DNA from: Microbacterium sp. LWH7-1.2
GTDB taxonomy: Bacteria; Actinomycetota; Actinomycetes; Actinomycetales; Microbacteriaceae
DNA: 64,000 nt
Assembly (NCBI RefSeq): GCF_038397755.1
Contig: NZ_CP151637.1
Location: forward strand, 3,410,001 to 3,474,000
Direction of reading: 5' to 3'
Of the stretch, positions 42,574 through 51,149 are shown in pieces. How positions within the stretch are numbered: position 1 is the first letter of the stretch; each line of letters opens with the position of its first letter. A program made the position numbers and the translations under genes. Under the pieces are notes generated by a model. That model saw nothing but the letters and a program-made list of their open reading frames with translations. It was not told the origin of the DNA and ran no database searches.

Positions 42574-45500
42574 ATGGAAGACCGATCCGACGGGCGCCTG
42601 GCCGGCGAGGCCGTCGCCCTGGCGCAGAGGTGGATCGCCGAGAGCGCCGAGGTCGAGGTCGACCCGGCCGCCGAGCGGCTCGCCGGTGTGCTGAAGGACC
42701 CGAACGGCCTGCCCTTCACCATCGGGTTCGTCGACGGCGTGATGCGTCCCGAGAGCCTGTCGGCCGCAGCATCCCATCTGCATCGCGTCGCGCCTCTCGT
42801 GCCCGAATTCCTGCCGTGGTACCTGCGCGGCGCCGTCCGCGTGGGCGGCGCGGTCGCACCGGTGCTGCCGTCGCCCGTGGTGCCGATCGCGCGCCGGGTG
42901 CTGCGCGAGATGGTCGGGCACCTCGTCGTCGACGCCCGTCCCGACAAGCTCGGCCCCGCCATCGCCGCGCTCCGCGAGAACGGCGCACGACTCAACCTGA
43001 ACCTGCTCGGCGAGGCGGTCCTCGGCGAACAGGAGGCGCTGCGGCGGCTCGAGGGCATTCACGAGCTCATCCGCCGCCCCGACGTCGATTACGTGTCGGT
43101 CAAGGTCTCGGCGATCGCCAGCCACATCTCGATGTGGGCGTTCGACGAGGTCGTCGACAAGGTCGTCGACCGCCTCCGGCCGCTGTACCTGACGGCGGCC
43201 TCCCCGACGAGCTCGGTGAACGGACCGACGTTCATCAACCTCGATATGGAGGAGTACCGCGACCTCGACCTCACGATCGCGGTGTTCACGCGCCTCCTCG
43301 AGGACCCGCGCCTGCGGCAGCTCGAGGCCGGCATCGTGCTCCAGGCCTACCTCCCGGACGCCCTGCCGGCGCTCGAGCGGCTCACCGCGTGGGCGCAGGA
43401 GCGCGTCGCCGACGGCGGCGCCCGCATCAAGGTGCGCCTCGTGAAGGGCGCGAACCTCGCGATGGAGCGCGTCGACGCCGTCATGCACGACTGGAGCCTC
43501 GCCACCTACGGCGAGAAGGTCGACTCCGACGCGAACTACGTGCGGTGTCTCCGATTCGCTCTCGACCCGGCGCGCACCCGAGCGGTGCGGATCGGCGTCG
43601 CCGGCCACAACCTCTTCGACATCGCCTACGCCTGGTTGCTCGCCGGCGCGGCCGGGGTCCGGCACGACGTCGAGTTCGAGATGCTGCTCGGCATGGCGCA
43701 GGGCCAGGTCGAGGCAGTCACACGCGAGGTCGGCCATGTGCTGCTGTACGTGCCGGTCGTCCGCCCGGACGAGTTCGATGTGGCCATCAGCTATCTGGTG
43801 CGACGTCTCGAGGAGAACGCCTCGAGCGACAACTTCCTCTCGGCCGCCTTCGACCTCGCGGACGACCCGGCGATGTTCGAGCGCGAGCGCGACCGCTTCC
43901 TCGCATCGCTCGCCCGCGCCGACGACCCCGCCCTCGCGACGGGGCCCAACCGGGACCAGGACCGCGCCGCTGAGGCGACCGCGACCACGGAATCCGCCGG
44001 CGCCGAGGCCCCGCGGGCTCAGGCGCGTCTTCGCAGGGCCGCCGGGTCTTCCGACGAGGCCGGCCTCACACAGGCCGTGATCGGCATCGCGCGCTCGGCG
44101 GCGCCGGGCGACACGGCTCCGCTCGAGCGGTCCGTCCCCGAGCAGGTCTTCGGCGCCGAAGCGTTCGTCGAGACGGCCGTCTTCGCGCCCCGCGAGTCCG
44201 GCGTCCGGGTCGCCGGTGCCCCGGGCTTCCGCAACACCGCGGACAGCGATCCGGCCCTGCCGGCGAACCGGGCGTGGGCGCGCAGCATCCTGTCGCGCAT
44301 CGAGACCTCGCGCGCGGGGGATGCGACCGTCGAGGCGGCCCGCGTCACCGACGAGCCGACGCTGCAGGGCATCGTGGCGCGCGTGCGCGACGCGGCACCG
44401 GCGTGGGGCGCGCTCCCCGCGGCCGAGCGCAGCCTCGTGCTGACCGCCGCCGCCCGCGCGCTCGAGGCGCGCCGTGGCGAGCTCATCGAGGTCGCCGCGT
44501 CCGAGACGGGCAAGGTGTTCGCCGAGGCCGACGTCGAGGTGAGCGAGGCCGTCGACTTCGCGAACTACTACGCCGCGACCGCGCGCGAGCTCGACCGCGT
44601 GAGCGGAGCGGTGTTCGAGCCGGCACGGCTCACCATCGTCACGCCGCCGTGGAACTTCCCGATCGCGATCCCCGCCGGCGGCGTGCTCGCGGCCCTCGCC
44701 GCGGGATCCGGCGTCGTCTTCAAGCCCGCTCCCCAGGCGCGGCGCTGCGCTGCGGTCGTCGCCGAGGCGCTGTGGGAGGCGGGCGTGCCGCGCGACGTGC
44801 TCGCCCTCGTCGACATCGACGAGGGGGGCCTCGGGCAGACGCTGCTGTCGCACCCGGACGTCGACCGGGTGATCCTCACCGGCGCGTGGGAGACGGCGGC
44901 GCTGTTCCGCTCGTGGCGTCCCGACCTGCCGCTCCTCGCCGAGACCAGCGGCAAGAACGCGATGATCGTCATGCCGACGGCCGACCTCGACCTCGCGGCA
45001 ACCGATCTCATCAAGAGTGCGTTCGGCCACGCCGGGCAGAAGTGCTCCGCCGCCTCCCTCGCGATCCTCGTGGGTCCGGTCGGTCACTCGCAGCGCTTCG
45101 CGCGTCAGCTGGTGGATGCCGCGACCTCCCTCCGCGTCGGAGCCCCCTCCGACCCGCTCAGCGAGGTCGGGCCGGTCGTCGAGGTGCCGCGCGGCAAACT
45201 CCAGTGGGCGCTCACCACCCTCGACGAGGGCGAGTCCTGGCTCGTCGAGCCGCGGCGCCTGGACGCGGCCCCGGAGTACGACGGACGGCTCTGGAGCCCC
45301 GGCATCCGCACCGGGGTGCAGCCCGGCTCGCGCTTCCACCGCGAGGAATTCTTCGGACCCGTGCTCGGGATCATGCACGCGTCCTCGCTCGCCCACGCGA
45401 TCGAGCTGCAGAACGCGGTGGCGTACGGGCTCACCGCAGGCCTCTACACGCAGAACCCCGACGACCTCGCGCTGTGGCTCGACCGCGTCGAGGCGGGCAA

Positions 45501-46323
45501 CCTCTACGTCAACCGCGGCATCACCGGCGCCATCGTGCAGCGCCAGCCGTTCGGCGGCTGGAAGCGCTCGTCGGTCGGCGCCGGCGCCAAGGCCGGCGGC
45601 CCGAACTACCTGGTGGGTCTCGGTCGCTGGCGCGCCACCTCCGGCGCCCCGGCGTCCGCGACCCTGCACCTGCGCGGTCTCGACACCCGCATCGCCGCCC
45701 TCATCGAGGCCGCGCAACCGTCGCTCGACTACGAGGCGTTCGAGTGGCTTCGTCGCGGCGCCCTGTCGGACGCGATCGCGTGGGACCGCGAGTTCGGCCA
45801 GGTGAAGGACGTCTCGGGCCTCGGCGTCGAGCGCAACCTCTTCCGCTACCGGCCGATCCCGGCGGTCGCACTGCGCGCCACCGCGGACGCGTCGTGGCAG
45901 GCCGTGCTCCGAGTCGTCATCGCGGGCCTTCGTGCCGGATCGCGACTGACGCTGAGCGCGCCCGTCGGACTGCCCGCGGCCGTGCGACGCGTGCTCGCGG
46001 AGGAGGACGTCGCCGTCTTCGTCGAGAGCGACGAGCAGTGGCTCGAGCGACTCGCCGCCGTCGACATCGTCGCGGCGGTCGCCGACGCCGATCCGGAGCC
46101 GAAGCCCGCGCGCGTCCGGCTCATCGGCCCGTCCGAGTCGGTCGCGGCGCTGCACACCCTCGTCGCGAGTGCCTCGAACGGCGACCCCGATCTCGCGGTC
46201 TACGACAACGAGGTGACCACTGCCGGCCGGCTCGAGCTGCTTCCGTTCCTCCACGAGCAGTCCGTGACGATCACCGCGCACCGTTTCGGCAACCCCGACC
46301 CGTGGTCGGAGGAAGTGATCTGA
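42574..46323 (+). CDS. putA: Bifunctional proline dehydrogenase / 1-pyrroline-5-carboxylate dehydrogenase
   Basis: The 1249-residue enzyme oxidises proline to glutamate. The FAD proline-dehydrogenase barrel (about 60-460) shows NLNLLGEAVLGEQEA, DYVSVKVSAI, FINLDMEEYRDLDLT, IVLQAYLPDA and RLVKGANLAMERVDAVMHDW. A variable linker of about 130 residues follows. The aldehyde dehydrogenase domain (about 590-1040) has TPPWNFPIAIPAG, AETSGKNAMIV and the nucleophile Cys824 in GHAGQKCSAAS. A further C-terminal domain completes it. ATG 42574 was chosen for its GGAG at a good distance; in-frame ATGs at 42466, 42493 and 42511 would lengthen the N-terminus. No DNA-binding domain is present, in line with the separate LysR gene. 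Confidence 0.93.
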   Translation: MEDRSDGRLAGEAVALAQRWIAESAEVEVDPAAERLAGVLKDPNGLPFTIGFVDGVMRPESLSAAASHLHRVAPLVPEFLPWYLRGAVRVGGAVAPVLPSPVVPIARRVLREMVGHLVVDARPDKLGPAIAALRENGARLNLNLLGEAVLGEQEALRRLEGIHELIRRPDVDYVSVKVSAIASHISMWAFDEVVDKVVDRLRPLYLTAASPTSSVNGPTFINLDMEEYRDLDLTIAVFTRLLEDPRLRQLEAGIVLQAYLPDALPALERLTAWAQERVADGGARIKVRLVKGANLAMERVDAVMHDWSLATYGEKVDSDANYVRCLRFALDPARTRAVRIGVAGHNLFDIAYAWLLAGAAGVRHDVEFEMLLGMAQGQVEAVTREVGHVLLYVPVVRPDEFDVAISYLVRRLEENASSDNFLSAAFDLADDPAMFERERDRFLASLARADDPALATGPNRDQDRAAEATATTESAGAEAPRAQARLRRAAGSSDEAGLTQAVIGIARSAAPGDTAPLERSVPEQVFGAEAFVETAVFAPRESGVRVAGAPGFRNTADSDPALPANRAWARSILSRIETSRAGDATVEAARVTDEPTLQGIVARVRDAAPAWGALPAAERSLVLTAAARALEARRGELIEVAASETGKVFAEADVEVSEAVDFANYYAATARELDRVSGAVFEPARLTIVTPPWNFPIAIPAGGVLAALAAGSGVVFKPAPQARRCAAVVAEALWEAGVPRDVLALVDIDEGGLGQTLLSHPDVDRVILTGAWETAALFRSWRPDLPLLAETSGKNAMIVMPTADLDLAATDLIKSAFGHAGQKCSAASLAILVGPVGHSQRFARQLVDAATSLRVGAPSDPLSEVGPVVEVPRGKLQWALTTLDEGESWLVEPRRLDAAPEYDGRLWSPGIRTGVQPGSRFHREEFFGPVLGIMHASSLAHAIELQNAVAYGLTAGLYTQNPDDLALWLDRVEAGNLYVNRGITGAIVQRQPFGGWKRSSVGAGAKAGGPNYLVGLGRWRATSGAPASATLHLRGLDTRIAALIEAAQPSLDYEAFEWLRRGALSDAIAWDREFGQVKDVSGLGVERNLFRYRPIPAVALRATADASWQAVLRVVIAGLRAGSRLTLSAPVGLPAAVRRVLAEEDVAVFVESDEQWLERLAAVDIVAAVADADPEPKPARVRLIGPSESVAALHTLVASASNGDPDLAVYDNEVTTAGRLELLPFLHEQSVTITAHRFGNPDPWSEEVI

Positions 46324-46431
46324 CGGACGGACGAGGGAGTGCGTGCCACGCATGCGAACCCACGCCCGGTGATCCTCCCACCCCGTCTGACATCGTGGCG
46401 CGACTCCTCGACCGGGAACCGGCGTCGTCCA

Positions 46432-46511
46432 TTACAACGTTGAAGATTCTTCTTGACACACGTCTCACGCGTTGGCCACGATGGTTCTCGGAAGAATTTA
46501 CGACGTTGTAA
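46432..46511 (+). promoter_or_regulatory. Two LacI-type operators around the esterase promoter
   Basis: TTACAACGTTGAAG (46432-46445) and TTACGACGTTGTAA (46498-46511) match the TTACAACGTTGTAA palindrome at 12 and 13 of 14 positions. Between them is a perfect -35 TTGACA (46453-46458) with a weak -10 near 46477-46482. The 309-base gap between putA and the esterase gene thus holds this promoter and nothing that looks like a gene. Two sites 66 bases apart could hold a DNA loop. Confidence 0.7.
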
Positions 46512-46632
46512 ATCGCAGCCACACCGTGCGGATCGCACACGTCGTGACCCTCCACAGCGCTGAGGGGCGACCCTCTGCAATGCGAGTCCACCGCGCATGT
46601 CAATGTGCACGACGCAGTGAGGAAAAAATCGA

Positions 46633-48864
46633 ATGAGTGTGAAGGAACAGCGGCGACGGGGCCGCCAAGGGCGTCGCCGGGCGTTGCCCGCAGTGCTCGC
46701 CGCGGCGGTAGTGGTCGGAGGAACCCTGGTCGCGGCGACGCCTGCGGCCGGAGCCGGGAGCGACCAATGGGTGTCGTTGCCGCCCAACGCCCCCGGCGTC
46801 GGAGACGTCTATCGCTTCACGGTGCCCAACTCGGCCATCCAGCCGGCGACGGGCATCAACGGCGCTGTTGTCGCGGTGGAAGGCAACTTCGCGCCCGGCA
46901 AGACGTGGACCACGCTGAACATGGGGTTGAGCGGCGGGAACTGGACGTCGACGATCGGACCCCTCGAGCCCGGCCTGTACTACTACCAGTACTCGGCGCG
47001 GTCGGCGTGGAACCAGGATGCGATTCCGTTCCGCAACCCCGCCAGTCCGCAGGAGGTGACCTCGAAGCCCGCGTGGAACACGCTTTTCGTCGACGGTCCG
47101 GGTGCCGAATGGCTCGCCGACGTCCCCAACGGAGGCGCGCTGGAGGATCTCACCTACGAGAGCTCGGTCACAGGCGCGGAGCGCTCGGCGCTGGTGTGGA
47201 CCCCGCCGGGCTATGACGAGAACCGTGCTGAGCCTTACCCCGTGCTCTACCTCCTGCAGGACGAGGGCCAGAGTTATCGCGAATGGGTGGAGCTCGGGCG
47301 ACTGAAGCAGATCCTCGACAATCTCGCGGTCGAGGGCGACGCCGAGCCGATGGTCGTCGTGATGGGTGACGGCGAGTCCGATGAGATCCGCGGTGAGGTC
47401 GTCAAGAACCTCCTCCCGGCTGCGGAGGGGGCCTTCAATGTCTCCCGCAACGGCGACGGTCGCGCAATCGCCGGCATCGGGCGAGGAGCCGACCAGGCCC
47501 TCAGCCTCCTGGTCAGCGCCACGGGAGAGTTCTCGGAGGTCGGCTCGTTCTCGGGCGACCTCGAGCAGAACGTCGGCAAGGGCAAAGCGCGGCAGATCAA
47601 CGACGCGACCGATCTCATCCGTCTCTACGTCGGCAACGTCACCGACCCGAGCTACAACTCGACGGTGGACCTCGCCGCCAAGCTCAGCGCCGCGGGCGTC
47701 GAGTTCCAGTCGGACGGCTCCGATCCCGAGACCGGCGGAACGTGGGACACGTGGCAGAAGAGCCTTCACGACTTCGCACAGCGTGTTTTCCAGGATTCGG
47801 GCGACACCGGACCGAGTGAGGGGCACCTTCCACTCGCGCCGCACTCGCTCCCGGCCGCCGGCACCACGCCGACGCCGTGGATCGACGAGAACGGCGTCGT
47901 GACCTTCGAGACCGGCACGGAGTTCGCCGGCGCGAACAACGTCACGGTGTGGGGCAACTTCGGTCCGGCGGGCAGCTGGCCGCGCACGCCCATGACCAAG
48001 CAGGACGACGGGCGCTGGCGTCTGACGATGCCGGTCGAGGCCGGTTCGTACTACTACAAGTTCGTCGTGGAGGGGTCGGACCGCAAGGACACCACCAACC
48101 CGACGACGGTGCTCTCGGAGCCCAACTGGAGCACGTTCCAGGTGCCCGGCGACGACACGCTCCGTGGCGAGTACACGACGCCGGTCGCACCCGAGGCTCG
48201 CGGCAACGTCGAGGTCATGAACTACACGAGCAGCGCGAACGGCAACCCCATTCGTTCCGCTTACGTGTGGACGCCCCCGGGCTACGACCCCGATCGCGCC
48301 GAGGCCTACCCGGTCCTCTACCTCCAGCACGGCGGCGGGCAGACGTGGACGGACTGGGTCGAGGTCGGCTTCGCCGCCCAGATCCTGGACAACCACTACG
48401 CCAAGGGAGACATCGTCCCCATGGTCGTCGTGATGGCCAACGGCAACGGCGTGAACTTCCCCAACGAGATCACGCAGCGGATCACGGTGGCCGCCGAGGC
48501 GCAGTACAACGTCAGCAACGACCCCGAAAACCGTGCACTCGCGGGCCTGTCGATGGGATCGCAGGCGGCGCTGAGCACGTTGTACACGTTCCCGGGCCAG
48601 TTCGCTTACGTCGGAGCCATGTCGGCGTTCACCAACCCCCCTGCCAGCGCGAATGTGGCGGCGATCAACGAGGGCACGAAGCTCCTGCGCATCTACTCCG
48701 GTGACATGCAGGACTTCACCTACCAGAACACGCTGAGCCTCGTCAGCGCGCTGGACAGCCGCGGGATCGAGCACGAGTTCGCTCCGATCATCCCCGGTCC
48801 GCACAGCTGGGATGTCTGGCAGAAGGCGTTGATCGATCTGCTGCCGCGTCTGTTCAAGGGCTGA
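46633..48864 (+). CDS. Secreted double-module CE1-type esterase, first module probably inactive
   Basis: The 743-residue protein has a twin-arginine-rich basic start and a signal peptide (about 1-40), then two repeats of an Ig-like carbohydrate-esterase N-terminal domain plus an alpha/beta-hydrolase of the feruloyl/acetyl esterase type (XynZ-like, CE1). The second module (about 425-743) is intact: nucleophile Ser640 in GLSMGSQA, catalytic His724 in PGPHSWDVW. The first (about 45-400) has GIGRGADQ with Gly283 in place of the Ser and GGTWDTW with Gly369 in place of the His. So one module is likely catalytic and the other perhaps binds glycan. It should free ester groups from plant cell-wall polysaccharide. 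Confidence 0.85.
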   Translation: MSVKEQRRRGRQGRRRALPAVLAAAVVVGGTLVAATPAAGAGSDQWVSLPPNAPGVGDVYRFTVPNSAIQPATGINGAVVAVEGNFAPGKTWTTLNMGLSGGNWTSTIGPLEPGLYYYQYSARSAWNQDAIPFRNPASPQEVTSKPAWNTLFVDGPGAEWLADVPNGGALEDLTYESSVTGAERSALVWTPPGYDENRAEPYPVLYLLQDEGQSYREWVELGRLKQILDNLAVEGDAEPMVVVMGDGESDEIRGEVVKNLLPAAEGAFNVSRNGDGRAIAGIGRGADQALSLLVSATGEFSEVGSFSGDLEQNVGKGKARQINDATDLIRLYVGNVTDPSYNSTVDLAAKLSAAGVEFQSDGSDPETGGTWDTWQKSLHDFAQRVFQDSGDTGPSEGHLPLAPHSLPAAGTTPTPWIDENGVVTFETGTEFAGANNVTVWGNFGPAGSWPRTPMTKQDDGRWRLTMPVEAGSYYYKFVVEGSDRKDTTNPTTVLSEPNWSTFQVPGDDTLRGEYTTPVAPEARGNVEVMNYTSSANGNPIRSAYVWTPPGYDPDRAEAYPVLYLQHGGGQTWTDWVEVGFAAQILDNHYAKGDIVPMVVVMANGNGVNFPNEITQRITVAAEAQYNVSNDPENRALAGLSMGSQAALSTLYTFPGQFAYVGAMSAFTNPPASANVAAINEGTKLLRIYSGDMQDFTYQNTLSLVSALDSRGIEHEFAPIIPGPHSWDVWQKALIDLLPRLFKG

Positions 48865-48885
48865 CGCCTCAGCCGGCACTCCAGC

Positions 48886-48925
48886 GGAGTGACGCCGTCG
48901 TCGATGTCGGCGACGGCGTCACTCC
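48886..48925. terminator. Strong hairpin between esterase and LacI genes
   Basis: GGAGTGACGCCGTCG (48886-48900) pairs perfectly with 48911-48925 around a 10-base loop. It lies between two converging genes and can end transcription from both. Confidence 0.75.
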
Positions 48926-48980
48926 GTCGGCACGCGAGAGCCGACCTCCGGCCCTGGCCGGGGGCCGACGCCGGTACTCC

Positions 48981-50015
48981 TCAGTCGGCGGTGGTGAAAC
49001 CGGTCGACTCGCGCTTGACGATGCGGAAGTCGGGCTTGAAGGTCTGGGGCGGCCGCCGGTCGCCCTTCTCGTTGATGCGCTCGATGAGCCGGTCGACCGC
49101 GATCGCGGCGATCTCGTCGCGGCCAGGATCGACCGTCGTCATGGAGGGCACCGACCACTTGCTCTCGTCGATGTTGTCGAAGCCGATCACGGCGACGTCG
49201 TCGGGGACGCGCAGTCCTTCTTCGCCGAGCGCGCGCAGCACACCGAGTCCGAGGGTGTCGCTCAACGCGAAGACCGCATCGAACTCCACGCCCTCACGGA
49301 CCAGCAGATGTGCGGCGGCCGCGCCTCCGGGCCGGTTCCATCGGGACATCTCGGTCGGACGCACGAGCGCGGGGTCGAGTTCGATGCCAGCGCGCTCGAG
49401 GGCGCGGACATACCCCTTGAGGCGCAGATTCGCCGAGCTCGCCTCGTCGCCGCCGTGAAGGTCGGCGCCGATCAGGGCGATCCGGTGGCGGCCGATCTCG
49501 AGGAGATGCTCCACGGCGGCCTCGGCGGAGGAGGTGTTGTGCATCGTGACGTGGTCGGTCGGCCCGCCGAAGATGCGCTCGCCCAGCAGGACGAGCGGCC
49601 CCTCCACGGCGAGGGCCGCGGCATCCTCCTGCCCGAGGCTCACGGGGCTGAAGAGGAGTCCGTCGAGAAAGCGAGGGCGGCTCGTCGACACCGCGAGCAG
49701 CTCTCCATCGCGCTGGCCGCTCGTCTGCTCGACCATGACGCCGAGGCCGCGCTTCTCGGCCGCGCGGATGACGGCGTCGGCGAGCTCGGCGAAGTAGTTC
49801 TCGCGCAGTGACGGCACGGCGAGGCCGATCACGCCGGTGCGGCCGGAGCGGAGTCCGCGCGCCGACAGGTTCGGGCGATAGTCGAGCTGCTCGATCGCCT
49901 CGTTGACGCGATCCCTTGTGCCCGGGCGCACGTGAGGGTAGTCGTTGATGACGTTGGACACGGTCTTGATAGAGACGCCGGCCACCCGTGCGACGTCATG
50001 CATCGTCGGTCCCAT
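48981..50015 (-). CDS. LacI-family repressor of the sugar island (regulator 1)
   Basis: The 344-residue regulator starts at ATG 50015 behind GCGGGAGC. The HTH is TMHDVARVAGVSIKTVSNVINDYPHVRPGTRDRVNEAIEQLDYRPNLSARGLRSGRTGVIGL, with the hinge helix LSARGLRSG. The sugar-binding core ends with DDVAVIGFDNIDESKWSVPSMTTVDPGRDEI. It is divergent from the isomerase-kinase operon, and an ACAACGTTGT operator lies in the shared upstream region, so it very likely binds the five copies in this island. Confidence 0.92.
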   Translation of the reverse strand: MGPTMHDVARVAGVSIKTVSNVINDYPHVRPGTRDRVNEAIEQLDYRPNLSARGLRSGRTGVIGLAVPSLRENYFAELADAVIRAAEKRGLGVMVEQTSGQRDGELLAVSTSRPRFLDGLLFSPVSLGQEDAAALAVEGPLVLLGERIFGGPTDHVTMHNTSSAEAAVEHLLEIGRHRIALIGADLHGGDEASSANLRLKGYVRALERAGIELDPALVRPTEMSRWNRPGGAAAAHLLVREGVEFDAVFALSDTLGLGVLRALGEEGLRVPDDVAVIGFDNIDESKWSVPSMTTVDPGRDEIAAIAVDRLIERINEKGDRRPPQTFKPDFRIVKRESTGFTTAD

Positions 50016-50115
50016 CGATGCTCCCGCCTGCCGTTCGAACCTCTGTACTCTACTGCCCGCCGAGCCATGGCCGCGGACGTCCGCGCAGTTCCTCTCCCGT
50101 TCGTGCAACGGAGAA

Positions 50116-50129
50116 ATGCAACGTTGTAA
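50116..50129. promoter_or_regulatory. LacI-type operator before the isomerase-kinase operon
   Basis: ATGCAACGTTGTAA matches the island consensus at 12 of 14 positions. It overlaps TTGTAA (50125-50130), a possible -35, with TATGAC (50148-50153) as -10 seventeen bases on, and lies about 100 bases before the divergent LacI gene. Repression of both directions is plausible. Confidence 0.65.
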
Positions 50130-50171
50130 ACTAGTGTAGCTTGCCCGTATGACGTCATCGAGGACGAAAGA

Positions 50172-51149
50172 ATGCTGAGTTCGAAGGAGTGGCCGATCGC
50201 GGCGGCGATGCTTCCGCTCGGGGATGCCCACCCGGTCGACGGACCGGAATCATCCGCCGAGCGCTGGCTGTCGGATCTCACGGAGGTGAGCGACGAGGGG
50301 TTCTCGGAGGTCGATCTCACCGACTCCTGGACCCGGTACGGCGACCTCGACGCGGAGCACGTCGCGGTTCTGCGAGAGTGCCTCCGGTCGGCGGGGCTGA
50401 CCGCCGCCTCCCTCTCGGCCATCCGCCGCAGCGTGATCGACGAGCAGCACGGCCAGGAGCACCTCGCCTACGCGCACCGGACGATCGACTTCGCCGCCGA
50501 GCTGGGCATCCCGGTCGTCTCGGTGGGGCTTCATCGCGCCCTCACTCCTGCCCAGCGGGAGCAGCTCTGGTTCTGGACCGCCGAAGGACACCGTGACCCC
50601 TTCGGAGACGACGACGCATGGGCGCTCGCCGTCGGACGCCTGCGCGAGCTGGGACGGCATGCCGACGAGGCGGGGCTGCTGCTCTCGCTCGAGATGTATG
50701 AGCACACCTTCCTGGGCACCGCGCAGTCCTCCGTGCGCCTCGTGGAGGACATCGGCCTGGAGGCCGTCGGCCTCAACCCCGACATCGGCAACCTCATCCG
50801 GCTCCACGAGCCCGTCGAGGACTGGCGGGCGGTCGCGGAGGCGACCATGCCGTACGCCAACTTCTGGCACGTGAAGAATTACTCACGTGACGAGGATGCC
50901 TCGGCCGGTCTGTATTCGACCGTCCCGACGTCGCTCGAACTGGGCGTCATCAACTACCGCGAAGCGGTGAAGATCGCCCTGCGCAGCGGCTTCCAGGGCA
51001 TCATCTGCGTGGAGCACTACGGCGGAGACGGCTTGAGCGTGAGCGCCACCAACCGCGACTACCTGCGTGATCACGTGCTGCCTCGACGGGAGTACACGGC
51101 AGGCGTCAGCAGAGTGCGTCAGACCCACGCGTCGGCGGTGTCGCGATGA
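50172..51149 (+). CDS. Sugar phosphate isomerase/epimerase-type TIM-barrel enzyme
   Basis: The 325-residue protein is a xylose-isomerase-like TIM barrel (AP endonuclease 2 family). Metal-ligand positions are seen as Glu in LLLSLEMYEHTFLG, Asp/Asn in VGLNPDIGNLIRLHEPVEDW, His in NFWHVKNYSRD and Glu in GIICVEHYGGDGLSV. The genes that follow it favour an isomerase or decarboxylase acting on a four- or five-carbon sugar derivative, comparable with EryC or OiaC of erythritol and apionate breakdown. The exact reaction cannot be read from sequence. Its last four bases overlap the next gene (ATGA). Confidence 0.75.
   Translation: MLSSKEWPIAAAMLPLGDAHPVDGPESSAERWLSDLTEVSDEGFSEVDLTDSWTRYGDLDAEHVAVLRECLRSAGLTAASLSAIRRSVIDEQHGQEHLAYAHRTIDFAAELGIPVVSVGLHRALTPAQREQLWFWTAEGHRDPFGDDDAWALAVGRLRELGRHADEAGLLLSLEMYEHTFLGTAQSSVRLVEDIGLEAVGLNPDIGNLIRLHEPVEDWRAVAEATMPYANFWHVKNYSRDEDASAGLYSTVPTSLELGVINYREAVKIALRSGFQGIICVEHYGGDGLSVSATNRDYLRDHVLPRREYTAGVSRVRQTHASAVSR

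Noticed and set aside
42460..46353. A 1297-codon open frame antisense to putA
   Set aside because: Composition-driven shadow; the sense strand encodes an intact PutA with all motifs.
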